From Bacteroidota bacterium (GTDB taxonomy: Bacteria; Bacteroidota; Ignavibacteria; UBA10030; UBA6906), in the NCBI GenBank assembly GCA_030835135.1, contig JAUQWO010000075.1, positions 337,330 through 401,329 on the forward strand: a DNA stretch of 64,000 nt, read 5' to 3'. The position numbers and the translations under genes were made by a program. The notes beneath the pieces were generated by a model that saw only the letters and a list, made by a program, of their open reading frames with translations, ran no database searches and was not told the DNA's origin. Each line of letters starts with the position of its first letter. Within the stretch, counting starts at the first letter, position 1. Below are positions 43,824 to 54,800 of this stretch, piece after piece.

Positions 43824-46278
43824 ATGATGAATGAGAAGTCAACAAAGCAGACATCGTTCCACGGCCGGTGCCAGTATGCGCCTGGACGCATCACCTTGCT
43901 GGTCCTCTTTTCGGTCTTCCTTTCCTTCCCTGCCGGTGCCCAGGTGAGTGCACTATCGGACATTTTCCCCCTGCGCCTCGGAAATACATGGGTCTATGAT
44001 CTGTATGAAGAATCGCGCGGGATGCATAGTTGGGAGGTCAACTTCGGCAGAGCGTATTCGCAGATCATTGGGGTGACCGAAACCACTGGTGCGAGGATCT
44101 GGTGGTTTCGGGTATGGAAAACCTACGAGAAGAAATCAGATCTGCCCGTTTTCACCACAACGGTTACGGAGTCGTTGAGTGGGAACCACCGGCTGACCAG
44201 CCCACAAGTATCTAGGGAAGCATTCTACAGTATCCCGGTATGCCAGCTCCCATACCTTTTCCGGTATTCGGTAGCGGATTCCTTGGGGAACTTTGCCTAT
44301 GTGGCCCCATGGAGCGCTCAATGCCCGGAGTATCCCACGAACTTTCAATGCAAAGCCGACACCGGAGTGACGGTTGCCGTCTTCAACAACAGCATATCGT
44401 TCTGGTCAAAATACTCCCTGGTGTCGTTCGAACCCGGGCATGGGGATCCTCGTCTTACCGGGCCCAGAGAAGTGAGCCTCCACGCGTTCGCAGGCTGGCC
44501 AAAGGACACCACTCTTTACTTTTCGAACAGCGGTACTGACTCCCTGAGGATCGAGGGCATCGAGACATCGGATCGGGCATTGACCGCAACTGTATCATCG
44601 ACCACGACTCCTTTCCTCGGACAACTCGCCCTCAATCTCCGGTTCACAGATCCAGTTGCCGGCAACAGGCGCATTGGAGTCCTTCTCTGGAGCAATGCGG
44701 TCACCTCGCCGGATACGATCATGGTGACGATCACCAATGTGTACACCGGGATCGCTTCACTGAGTACATCACAAATCGACCTCCCGGACTTCGACATCCT
44801 CTGGCGTCACATCGAGGGGAAGGCCACGCTCACGAATACGGGCAACGCCGCGCTCCGGCTGGACAGCGTGACAACGACAAACCCAGAGTTTGGCTTGCTG
44901 TTGGACATGAGCGATCTTGCATCGGGCGCGCGAAGGGACTTCCAGACGCACTATGTGCCTGCGGTGAAGCCGTGGGACAGATTCTATGACACCATCTACA
45001 TTCACTCAAGTTCGCCGTACTCGCCGAATATGATCCGGGTGTCGGCGCGGGCATATGGCGGAACATTCGTAACGGACCGGAAGAGTATTGAATTCGGCTC
45101 TGTGACCGTGGGAGCACCTGCTGAAGACACTATCCATTTCCGGAAGCTCGGGACCGCATTGATCGGGTTTCTGCGCAGCATTGTATCGGGCGCGGCTTTC
45201 TCGGGGTCGAAATGGCTCGACACGATGCGCACGGAGTTCACCACGATCGACGATGTCGTGCGTTTCGCTCCTTCGGTGACCGGTGAGTTCCGCGGATATG
45301 CCGTGTACTCCACCTTGAGTGGCCCGGATGTGGCGCCGGATACGGTCTGGTTGCACGGGACCGGTGTGGCCCCTTCAGGCAAGCTCACGTTGGACAGATC
45401 GGCGGTCGATTTTCCGGACTGGAATCTGCTCTCGGGGCAGGAAGAATCTCCGGTGACGGTCACCAACAGCGGTGCCAACCACCTTCGCTTCGATAGTGTG
45501 GCCGTCTCGCTGAGTGACATCCATCTGGAGATCGACGCGAGCTTACTCCCCCCCGGCGGCGAGCCGGATCGGTTCGATTCGTTACACGCCGACCCGCTTC
45601 GTCGGGGACCGGGTCGCGGCAGTGGTCGTGATCCACTCCACATCATCCACATCGCCGGATACCATCAGGGTGTCGGCGCTGGTCCACGGAGCGAGATTCG
45701 ACGCGGACCGGAGCGTCATCGACTTCGGCGCACTCGCAGTGGGGGGGTACGTCGAGACGCCCATTCGCTTCCGGAAACTCGGCACTTCGAAGATCAGACT
45801 CCATCGGAGCGAACTTACGGGTGGCCCGTTCGCCGCGCCATCGGCGTTCGACCTCTCTTGTGAGGCATGCGATTCAACCACGGATGTGATCCGGTTTGCT
45901 CCAACGAAGACCGGTGACTTTCAGGGGCACGTGGTGTACACGACAACGAGTGATTCTCTGGCTTCACCAGATACCATCCGATTACGGGGGCAGGGAATTC
46001 CCGGGCCCTCGGTGCCTGAGACGTTTGGTCTTGGCCAGAACTATCCGAACCCCTTCAACGGATCGACCACGATACAGATCGACATTCCCGAGCCGTGCGA
46101 GTTTACGTTCACGGTAACGGATGTTCTCGGACGGACGGTGGAGGTGGCCACAGAACCTGTGTCTGCCGGGACCCACTGGAAGGTGGTCGATGCCAACGGA
46201 TTGTCCAGCGGGGTGTACCTCTACAGCGTCCGTGCGGGCCGGTATGCTGGGTCGAAGAAGATGCTCTTAGTGAGGTGA
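43824..46278 (+). pseudogene. T9SS cargo protein, paralogue B, split by a frameshift
   Basis: ATG 43824 (preceded by AGGGG) opens a frame with a signal peptide ('LLVLFSVFLSFPAGAQ'), the lead-in 'DIFPLRLGNTWVYDL' and several ASPM-SPD2-like beta-sandwich repeats. At a run of seven C (45548-45554) the frame is lost and terminates at 45863. The missing part continues in the +1 frame ('RIGSIRYTPTRFVGDRV...', another repeat, then the T9SS sorting domain ending 'SKKMLLVR' at 46278). Removing one C restores one protein of about 817 residues. It could be a sequencing error, a recent mutation or homopolymer phase variation; without the second part the product lacks its secretion signal. Confidence 0.85.
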
Positions 46279-46309
46279 GTGCCAGGGCTGAACGGCGGAG
46301 ATGTCGCCG

Positions 46310-46783
46310 CTATCCTGCGAGCGCCTGTTCAAGATTCAGCGGTGTGAGGTTCGCGGCCTGGGCGAACCCGCCGACCAGCCGCACCGCAAGCGGGGTGAGC
46401 ACGAAGAGCGAGAAATCGCCCAGCGCCATCGTCATTTCTGCATCAGGGAAGCGGCCGAGGTAGGACATCCGGGCGGCGGGATACACCGGATCCTCATCCG
46501 TGAGCTGCCGGGCAGTGCATTGGACGGTTGCGCGGGGGAGGGCTTGCGGCGGAGTTTCCGGATCCTGCGGGGCCATCACCAGCAGGCTCACCGTCGGATG
46601 GTGCAGCATATCCTTCGTGTGGGCAGCCAGGCCGCTCACATGGATCACGAGACCCTTGCCGTCCGGCAGGATGGCGAACGGCACCATGGAGACGAACGGC
46701 TCGCCGTCGTGGAGCGTGCCCAGCGCGGCATTGGCCTGGGAAGTGAGGATCGCGCGGAGAGTTGCTGCCTGTGTCGGGTTCAT
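46310..46783 (-). CDS. Pyridoxamine 5'-phosphate oxidase-like flavin-binding protein
   Basis: 157 residues, split-barrel fold: 'AALGTLHDGEPFVSMVPFAILPDGKGLVIHVSGLAAHTKDM' with the later 'PTVSLLVMAP' strand. Similar to HugZ/PNPOx-like proteins that bind FMN, F420 or haem; the natural substrate is unknown. The ATG overlaps the stop of the upstream gene by 4 nt. Confidence 0.85.
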   Translation of the reverse strand: MNPTQAATLRAILTSQANAALGTLHDGEPFVSMVPFAILPDGKGLVIHVSGLAAHTKDMLHHPTVSLLVMAPQDPETPPQALPRATVQCTARQLTDEDPVYPAARMSYLGRFPDAEMTMALGDFSLFVLTPLAVRLVGGFAQAANLTPLNLEQALAG

Positions 46784-47235
46784 CGTGTGGTCCGGGTTCG
46801 TTTCTTGCCTGTTGTGGAGATCGCCCCTTCGGGGTTCCGTTTCATGGTCTTGATGTACTCTGCCTTTCTGAACCTCAGTGCCGTCCAGTCCTCATCGATC
46901 GCCACCATCCGCACCGGTTCATAGCCCGCCTTGCCGAGCACCTTCCATCCTGAATCGCGATTGAACTCGCACGTGTACTTCTTCGATGTTCCCTTCGGGT
47001 AGGCGATCCAGATCACCGCGTCGCCGTCGGCTGATTTTGCCAGGGCGGCGGAAGCTTTGTCGAGTTCCGCCTGCGTTCTCGCGAATGCGATCGCGAACGA
47101 TACCTTGCCCCCGACCCAACGAACGACCGTCACCCCCTTCAGGGCAGCAAGTTCAGGTTCGAATGATGCGGGAGAATTGAGGACCGTGGCAGCTGTCTGG
47201 GATGCGAGGTTCAGTTTGGTGAACAGTGGTGTCAT
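46780..47235 (-). CDS. Small conserved protein of unknown function (DUF3052-like)
   Basis: 151 residues from ATG 47235. A compact alpha/beta protein with 'AVIWIAYPKGTSKKYTCEFNRDSGW' and 'AIDEDWTALRFRKAEYIKTMKRN', a pattern I associate with DUF3052-type hypothetical proteins; this is recognition by eye only. The C-terminal tail is very basic (KKRTRTTR). It has its own promoter and is translationally coupled to the PNPOx-like gene. Confidence 0.75.
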   Translation of the reverse strand: MTPLFTKLNLASQTAATVLNSPASFEPELAALKGVTVVRWVGGKVSFAIAFARTQAELDKASAALAKSADGDAVIWIAYPKGTSKKYTCEFNRDSGWKVLGKAGYEPVRMVAIDEDWTALRFRKAEYIKTMKRNPEGAISTTGKKRTRTTR

Positions 47236-47280
47236 GTCTGTGTGTGTAGGTGGCCGTGACCCAGAACAACTCCTCGTCAG

Positions 47281-47309
47281 AATATACTCCCGTGGAAGGG
47301 TTGATGCAA
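47281..47309 (-). promoter_or_regulatory. Promoter of the DUF3052-like/PNPOx-like pair (TTGCAT-N17-TATATT)
   Basis: Minus-strand TTGCAT (47309-47304), 17-nt spacer, TATATT (47286-47281); leader about 39 nt. Confidence 0.6.
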
Positions 47310-47405
47310 GCTGCTGTTTGCCCGTGCACACAGACGCTCGATCCCGCCATCGGAAAATGCCGGATCGGGGTGTATCATCACTGGAGAAGCACAACACATG
47401 ATCAG

Positions 47406-48704
47406 ATGATCCGATCTGCCTTTGGAGAATCGTCGCCCCGGAGGCTGCCGAAACAGCTCGTGCGGGCGGCTTGGTACCTGGGTGTGGCCCTGGCCGTTGT
47501 CACGGCGATCACGGGGACCTACACGCTGGACCGTGAGCCAGATACCGGTGCTCCTGCCGGAGGGTTGCGCCCCTCGACCGGGAACCCGGACCCCGCAGCC
47601 GTGCGCGTTGTCGTCGCGCGCAAGGGAAGCCTGACGCAGCACCTGACAACATCCGGCATACTTCGCGCCGTGAGGGATGTGGAGATACAGGCACGTGTCG
47701 CCGGGACGGTCACCGGTGTTGCTGTCAGCAATGGCTACCGCGTGTCGCGCGGGGACACGCTGGTCCGAATGGAAGGCCGGGAGTACCGTGCGGCCTATGA
47801 ACGGGCCCGGGCCGGGCTTCTCAACGCGCAGATCGAGTTCCGTTCGCTGAGCAGCACTCCATTTCTGCCGTCCGTCGATTCCGTCGAGACGAAACGCCGC
47901 ATCGAGGCGGAATCGAGGGCGATTGATTCGCTCCGTGTGCTGAGCATATCCGGTCGGATGGATGATGCGACCTATGAGCGGCTCTCCCGCGAGAGAGAAG
48001 CTGCGCTCGCGTATGTCACAGCCAGCCGGGGGGATGTCATCGCCGCGCGAAGCGGCCTTGCCGCGGCGAGAGAGGCCTTCTTGACCGCGCGACTCGACAT
48101 GGAGTGGACCTCCATCGGTGCTCCGTTCGATGGCGTCGTGGCGGACTGCTCTCTCTCTCCGGGGATGCATGTCACTGCGGGGCAGTCGCTGTTCAGGATA
48201 CTCGATCTGAACACTTTGCTCGTGGACGTGGAGGTACTGGAGAATGAGGCCGGACGGGTCACCGTCGGTCAGGCTGCGCGTATCCGCCTGACCACACCTC
48301 CTGGAAAGGAGTTCAGCGGTTCGGTACTTCACCTGAACCCTGTCGTGGACCCGAAAACGAAGACCATGAAGGTGACCATCGCCCTGAGCGATGGACGGCA
48401 ACGGCCGGGAGTCCCTCAGTCACGCCTCCGCCCCGGTATGTTTGCCACCGTGCTTATTGAAACCGATGTCTTTCCGCATCGCCTCGTCGTTCCCCGTTCT
48501 GCCCTCCTGGTGCGCGACGAGCGGTCACTCGTCTTCACCATGGACCATGGACGCGCGAAGTGGCACTATGTGGAGACCGGTGAAGCCAATGACGAGTTGC
48601 TGGAGATCCGGAGCGGACTCACGCCCGGCGATACGGTGATCGTGGACGGCCACTACACCCTCGCGCACGACGCTCCTGTGACCATCGCGCGCAGATCGCG
48701 GTAG
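47406..48704 (+). CDS. RND efflux periplasmic adaptor of a two-permease pump
   Basis: 433 residues from ATG 47406; no good ribosome-binding site, and the frame is open further upstream to 47250. One N-terminal membrane helix ('AAWYLGVALAVVTAITGTYTL'), barrel-sandwich halves ('DVEIQARVAGTVTGVAVSNGYRVSRGDTLVRM' and 'APFDGVVADCSLSPGMHVTAGQSL'), a coiled-coil hairpin, and a beta-barrel ('LVDVEVLENEAGRVTVGQAARIRL'). Partner of the two RND permeases that follow within 11 and 19 nt. Confidence 0.93.
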   Translation: MIRSAFGESSPRRLPKQLVRAAWYLGVALAVVTAITGTYTLDREPDTGAPAGGLRPSTGNPDPAAVRVVVARKGSLTQHLTTSGILRAVRDVEIQARVAGTVTGVAVSNGYRVSRGDTLVRMEGREYRAAYERARAGLLNAQIEFRSLSSTPFLPSVDSVETKRRIEAESRAIDSLRVLSISGRMDDATYERLSREREAALAYVTASRGDVIAARSGLAAAREAFLTARLDMEWTSIGAPFDGVVADCSLSPGMHVTAGQSLFRILDLNTLLVDVEVLENEAGRVTVGQAARIRLTTPPGKEFSGSVLHLNPVVDPKTKTMKVTIALSDGRQRPGVPQSRLRPGMFATVLIETDVFPHRLVVPRSALLVRDERSLVFTMDHGRAKWHYVETGEANDELLEIRSGLTPGDTVIVDGHYTLAHDAPVTIARRSR

Positions 48705-48715
48705 CCGGAGCGAGG

Positions 48716-51700
48716 ATGCCGCTCTCCACCATCGCCGTCCAGCGTCCCGTTACGACCCTGATGTTCTATGCCGGTGTCGTGCTGCTCGGCATCGTCGCAC
48801 TCCTCGATCTCACTGTGGATTTCCTCCCCGCCATCGATGTCCCCACACTGACCGTTCAGACCTCCTACCCCAACACATCTCCCGAAGAAGTAGAGTATGC
48901 CATCACCACCCCGGTGGAGGCTGCGCTCGGAACGATCGCCGGTGTGAAAAGAATCCGCTCGGTGACCCGCGAAGGGATGTCCTCGGTGACTGTGACGTTC
49001 TACTGGGGGACGAACATGGATTTCGCGATGCTGGAGGCACGGGAGAAGCTGGATGGCGCCCGTGGTTCGTTCCCGCGGGACGCAGGCCGCCCTACCATCC
49101 TCCGTATCGATCCGACGATGGAACCGATCATGACCGTGGCTGTCTCTTCTCCGAGCGCTGGTGCCGGTGATCCTTCCGCCGTGCTTACAGCGCTGAAAGA
49201 GACTGCCCGCGCCCTCGTGAAGCGGAGGATCGAACAGGTCGAGGGCATCGCGCAGGCCGCTGTTCTCGGCGGCCTGGAACGCGAGGTCCAGGTGGATGTT
49301 GATATGTCCGCGCTCCGAGTGTTGGGATTGGATATCGGCCAGATCGGCGATGCGCTTGCGGCCGCGAACGTGGACCTCCCCGGCGGCACGGTCAGGCAGG
49401 GGCTGTTCCGCTATTCCCTCCGGACTCTCGGTGCGCTCAGCACGCTGGACGAGATCCGCAACGTGACAGTCCGCCCGAGCACCACCGGCCGAGCCATCCG
49501 GATCGCCGACTGCGCGACGGTGCGGGACACGCACGCCGAACGCGCCGGGCTGACGCGCTACAACGGCGACGAAGTGATCATCGTGCAGGTGCGCAAAGAG
49601 GCCGCCGCAAACACCGTTGCTGCCTCCCGGGCGGTGCATGAGGTGCTTGCACAGCTCCGGAAGGAGAACCCGGAACTCGGTCTTGCAGTGATCGCCGACC
49701 AGGCGGGGTTCATCAGCCGCTCCATCGCTGACGTGGAACAAGCGATCATCATCGGCGGATCCCTTGCGTTCCTCGTCCTGTTCTACTTCCTGCGTACCCC
49801 GCGCGATCCGCTCATCATCGGGTTCACCATGCCGGTGTCGCTCCTGGCCACCATCGTCGCTATGTACTTCCTCCGGATCAATCTGAATGTGATATCGCTG
49901 ACCGGGCTGGCGCTCGGCATCGGGATGCTGGGGGACAACGCGATCGTGCTGGTCGAGAATGTCTCCCGGCTCCGCGAGCGGGGTATGACGCTGCGCACCG
50001 CGACACTCGAAGGGGCGAGGGAGATCGGGACCGCCGTGACGGCCTCGACGTTGACAAATGTGGCGATCTTTCTCCCCATCGTGTTCGTCGACGGTGTGGC
50101 TGCACAACTCTTCGTGGATATGGGCGTGACCATGACGATCTCGCTCATGGTTTCCCTCCTGGTGGCAATGACGCTCGTGCCGATGCTGGTATCGCGAGAA
50201 ACACAACGGCTGGATACAGCGAGAGGATCGGGTATCAGAGCGGGAGAGCGGCTGCAGCGATGGCTCGACAGGAGCGACGCGTGGATCAGGGATCACGTTG
50301 AGCGATACCTCGTCTGGGCGCTCGCCCATCGGTGGAGGGTTGTCTTCTGGACGACAGCGCTGTGCGGGGCAACCGTGCTGGTCGCCTTCCATATCCCCGC
50401 CGAACCGGCCCCCGACATCGACCAGAGCCGATTTGTGGTTCAACTGCAGATGCCACGAGGCACATCACTGGAAGGGGTGAGTAGCGCATCCCGTGTTCTC
50501 GAGGATGAACTCCGCTCACTTCCCGGCATCGCCGGCGTGTACGCCCGTGTGGGCACCACGGAGGAACGGAGTTCATGGAGTATCGAGGGAATCTCGCGGG
50601 AGACCGCGGAACTGGATGTGCAGGTGGGCGCCGCTGGACGCACCGCGGCGCTCATGGATTCCGCCCGCGTGCGGCTCGTCCGGCTTGCGGGAACCACGCA
50701 CGGCGTGGAATATGCCGTGAAATCTCGCGGAACCACCTTCGAACGGATCCTCCGGCCGGAACCGAACGACATCCGGTGCATGGTGATGGGCAAAGACCCC
50801 GCCGTCGTGGAGCGTCTTGCCGCCGCGTATGCGGCGGCGATCCACACCGTGCCCGGATTGGTGGACGTGCGTGCATCACTTCAGGAGGGGACCCCGGAGT
50901 ATCATCTTGGTATCGACCGCGAGGCGGCGGCCAGGAATGGCCTTACCGCCCAATCCATCGCTGCACACCTTGCACGGCTTGCCCGAGGGAATGAAGCGAC
51001 GGCACTGAGCGAATTCGACCGCCGTATCGGCATCCGTGTGCAGCCGTCAGAAGCTACACGGAACAACCTCAATGCCATCCTTGCTTCGGACGTCCCAACC
51101 GGGGACGGTCGCGTCCCTGTGCGTTCGCTCGTCACCTGCCAGGAGGCACGCGGTTATGCGGAGATATGGCGGGAGGACCAGCAACGAACACAGGTGATCG
51201 TTGCGAACGTGGCGGGCCGTTCGGTGGGGAGCGTGGTGGCAGACCTTGAGCGCGCTGCCGCATCGCTCCGCCTCCCGCCGGGGTATGAGGTACGCTTCGG
51301 CGGCGAGAACCAGGAGATCAGCGAGTCGTTCCGAAACCTGTTCGTCGTCATCCTGCTGTCGCTCTTCATGGTCTTCATGATCCTGGCTGCGGAGTATGAA
51401 TCCATACTGTACCCGCTCGTCATTCTTCTCACGAGTCCGCTCGCCGCGATCGGCGCGATCCTGGCAATGGCACTCACCGGTCAGCATTTCAACGTGATGT
51501 CCCTCGTCGGACTTGTCATCATGATCGGGGCGGTGGACAACGACGCGGTGATCGTGGTGGATGTGATCATCGCGCTGCGACGGCGCGGGCTTGCCCTGGA
51601 GCAGGCGATCCTGCAGGGGATGCGGCAACGCCTCCGGCCGATCCTCATGACGACGGCGACGACGGTACTTGGCATCATCCCGCTCGTATTCGAATTCGGG

Positions 51701-51850
51701 ACGGGTTCCGAGTTGGTCCGCGCTCTGACGGTGCCCATCGTCGGGGGACTGGTGACGTCCACCATGTTCACCGTTGTCGCTATCCCGGTCGGGATTTCAC
51801 TGGTAGAAGGGAGAAGGGAAAAGGAAAAGGGGAGTTGGAAAGGCGATTGA
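48716..51850 (+). CDS. RND efflux permease, first of a heteromeric pair
   Basis: 1,044 residues with the twelve-helix RND layout. In TM4 the usual double Asp reads 'GMLGDNAIVLVEN', so the second Asp is Asn. In TM10 the Lys position reads 'GAVDNDAVIVVD', with no Lys. Either it uses a variant proton path or its partner supplies proton coupling. Two different permeases behind one adaptor recall MdtABC/MuxABC pumps. No outer-membrane channel gene is in this unit. Confidence 0.94.
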   Translation: MPLSTIAVQRPVTTLMFYAGVVLLGIVALLDLTVDFLPAIDVPTLTVQTSYPNTSPEEVEYAITTPVEAALGTIAGVKRIRSVTREGMSSVTVTFYWGTNMDFAMLEAREKLDGARGSFPRDAGRPTILRIDPTMEPIMTVAVSSPSAGAGDPSAVLTALKETARALVKRRIEQVEGIAQAAVLGGLEREVQVDVDMSALRVLGLDIGQIGDALAAANVDLPGGTVRQGLFRYSLRTLGALSTLDEIRNVTVRPSTTGRAIRIADCATVRDTHAERAGLTRYNGDEVIIVQVRKEAAANTVAASRAVHEVLAQLRKENPELGLAVIADQAGFISRSIADVEQAIIIGGSLAFLVLFYFLRTPRDPLIIGFTMPVSLLATIVAMYFLRINLNVISLTGLALGIGMLGDNAIVLVENVSRLRERGMTLRTATLEGAREIGTAVTASTLTNVAIFLPIVFVDGVAAQLFVDMGVTMTISLMVSLLVAMTLVPMLVSRETQRLDTARGSGIRAGERLQRWLDRSDAWIRDHVERYLVWALAHRWRVVFWTTALCGATVLVAFHIPAEPAPDIDQSRFVVQLQMPRGTSLEGVSSASRVLEDELRSLPGIAGVYARVGTTEERSSWSIEGISRETAELDVQVGAAGRTAALMDSARVRLVRLAGTTHGVEYAVKSRGTTFERILRPEPNDIRCMVMGKDPAVVERLAAAYAAAIHTVPGLVDVRASLQEGTPEYHLGIDREAAARNGLTAQSIAAHLARLARGNEATALSEFDRRIGIRVQPSEATRNNLNAILASDVPTGDGRVPVRSLVTCQEARGYAEIWREDQQRTQVIVANVAGRSVGSVVADLERAAASLRLPPGYEVRFGGENQEISESFRNLFVVILLSLFMVFMILAAEYESILYPLVILLTSPLAAIGAILAMALTGQHFNVMSLVGLVIMIGAVDNDAVIVVDVIIALRRRGLALEQAILQGMRQRLRPILMTTATTVLGIIPLVFEFGTGSELVRALTVPIVGGLVTSTMFTVVAIPVGISLVEGRREKEKGSWKGD

Positions 51851-51869
51851 TCCTGCAGACGAACGGCAT

Positions 51870-54800
51870 ATGTCCATCGCATCTCTGATTCGGAGACCTG
51901 TCGCCGTTTCCATGGCGTATTGCGCGCTCCTGGCCGGCGGGGTGTTCGCTCTCTGGCGGCTGCCGCTGGATCTGGCCCCGAACATCGAATACCCGGCACT
52001 GTCGATCCAGACCGCGTGGCCAGGGGTTTCGGCCGAGACCGTCGAAATGGCCGTTACGGCTCCCCTGGAAGAGGCCGCGAACAGGGTCGCCGGCGTGCGG
52101 AAGGTCACGTCCGTCTCTTCGGAAGGGGAGTCCCGCGTCGATCTTGAGTGCGAGCAGGATGCTCGGATGGACTTCGTCCGGCTGGAACTCAACGAGAAGA
52201 TCGCCGCCCTGATGCCTTCGTTTCCGGCCGGGACCGGTCCGCCCACGATCGAACCGTTCGTTCCCGAGGACTTCCGTGACATGCAGGGATTTCTCACGTA
52301 TGCGATCGTGGGAGACCGGACCCCCGCTGCACTGCGCGCACTGGGAAAGGATATCCTTGGTCCGCGCCTCCGTTCTATCAAGGGGATCGCCGATGTCCAT
52401 GTGCTCGGCGGCGAAGACCGCGAATTGCTCATCGAACTGAACCCCGAGATGATCGCCTCGCTTGGCCTCCGGATCGAGAGCATCAGGTCTGCACTGGCTG
52501 CTCTGGAGTTCAATGCGCCCCTCGGCGCGGCCACCTGTGGTGTCAGGCGCACGGTGCTCTCGGTACGCACGGCCGGACTCACCACCGATGCCATCGCACG
52601 TATGCCGGTCGGCCTCACAGCGTCCGGCATGCCTGTGCTCCTGCGCGATTGCGGCACCGCGCGCCTTGCATCAGCCGAACCGGAGAGCCACTTCCGTATC
52701 AACGGCAGGCCGGCGGTTACGCTCGTCATCAGCAAAGAACCCTATGTGAACACTCTCCGGCTTGCAGGCAGGGTATTAGCGCGGATCGAAGAGATCCGGC
52801 CCGCACTTCCGGACGGCGTGGATCTTGTCCTGGAGTCGGACACGAGCGCTTCAATGCGAACCGAACTCGCGACGCTCTATCGGGACGTGGTCTATTCGCT
52901 TCTCTGTATCGTGGTCATTCTGTTCCTCTTTCTCGGAACGGTCCGGGCGCCGCTACTGGTCCTGTCGTCGGTTGCTTTCTCGCTGGCAGGAACCTTTCTT
53001 GCGTTCTGGATGCTCGGTATTGGCCTGCATCTGCTCAGTCTCGCCGGACTGGTCCTCGGGTTCGGGCGGCTCGTGGATGATTCGATCGTAGTGCTGGACA
53101 GTATTCAGCGGAGGCACGATGGCACGTCCCGTCGCGATGCGATCCCCCGCGCAGTGCGCGAGATCGCGCTTCCCGTCGCAGCGTCAACCATCACGACCGT
53201 CGCCGCCCTGCTGCCAACATCCTTCCTGCCACCGAACCTGAAGCCATACTTCCTCGATTTCTCGCTGGCGGTTGGCATCGCGCTCGTGATGTCTCTGGTC
53301 GTCTCCTTCACGCTCATTCCTGTGGCCGCCGCGCGGATGAGACTGACCCCAGCATTCCCGGTACTGTACGATCGCCTCGGCGCACAGGGATCGGCAGCAT
53401 ATGCCGCGGTCCTCCGTGCCGTGCTGCGGCATCGCCGCAGTGCAATCCTCCTCGTGCTCTGGATGTTCGGACTCCCGCTCTGGCTCCTGCCTGAGCGTTG
53501 CGAAGGGACCGGGGCGCATGTGCATGCATACAATGCGGTGTTTGGCAGCTCGTGGTACAGGTCTGCGCGTCCTTGGGTGAACCACCTGCTTGGTGGGAGC
53601 AGCTATCTCTTCTTTGGAAAAGTTGGCATGGGAGAGATCTGGGCAGACGGTAAGGAGACATACCTGGTCGTGCGTGTAGCCTTTCCGCAGGGAACCGACC
53701 TGCAAAGATCCGACGAGGTAGCGCGGCGAGTGGAATCGACGGTCCTCGCGTTCGGGGACCGTGTGGAAAAGGTGACGACGCATGTGACGGCCGGGAGCAC
53801 GATCATCCGCGTCACTGTTTCCGACTCGCTCGCCGCGACGGAGGGACCCTACCTGATCAAGAACAACCTCACCATGCTTGCGGCGCGAACGGGGGGGGCT
53901 ACGATCGGCGTCTGGGGGTTCGGACCCGGATTTTCGAGTGGGGGAGAGACTGCACCGTCATTTGCTGTGCGGGTGCTGGGCTACAACTATCTCAGAGTGA
54001 AAGAGTTCGCCGACTCCTTCCGGCGGCGACTGGAGGAGAATCCGCGCATCGCCGATGTGGACATCGACAGGTCGTGGAGCAGCCAATGGGACAGAGCGAC
54101 GGAACTCGTGGCGCGGATCGATCGTCATGAGGCCGCGCGGTACGGCGTGGCCATGGCTGATGTGATCGATGCGGTCCGCGCCTCCACTCCCGGCATCCTG
54201 CGATCCAGCACCGTGACCGTCGATGGCGAGCGCGTACCCTATGCCGTCAAGGTTGCGGGGTTCAGGGAATACGGCGTAGAGGATCTTCGCCGTGCGACGG
54301 TCACCGCTCGGGACGGCCGGTCTGTCCGCATGGGGGCACTTCTTACCATGGAAGAGCAGCGGACGCCGGGGGAGATCCTGCGCGAGGACCAGAGCTATGT
54401 GCGCTGGGTAACATTTGAGTATCGCGGGCCCTATCGTTTTGGTGACGCGTACGTGGACGCGGTCATCCGCTCCATCCCGTTGCCCCACGGGTACCGATTC
54501 GACCGGTCGTTCTCCTGGTTCACCTTTTCCGGGACCGACAGGCGTGTGATGCTGATGATCGTCGGGGTGGCGTTCCTCATCGTCTTCATGGTCACGGCCG
54601 CCCTGTACGAGTCATTCCGCAAGCCACTCCTCGTCATCCTCGCGATCCCATTCTCGCTCATCGGACTCTTTCTGGCATTCTATCTTACGGATACCCCCTT
54701 CGGGCGGGGAGGGTATGCGGCGGTGATCCTGTTGACCGGCATCGTCACGACGAATAGTATCGTGCTGGTCGATGTACTATCACGCGCATGTCCCGGCGGG

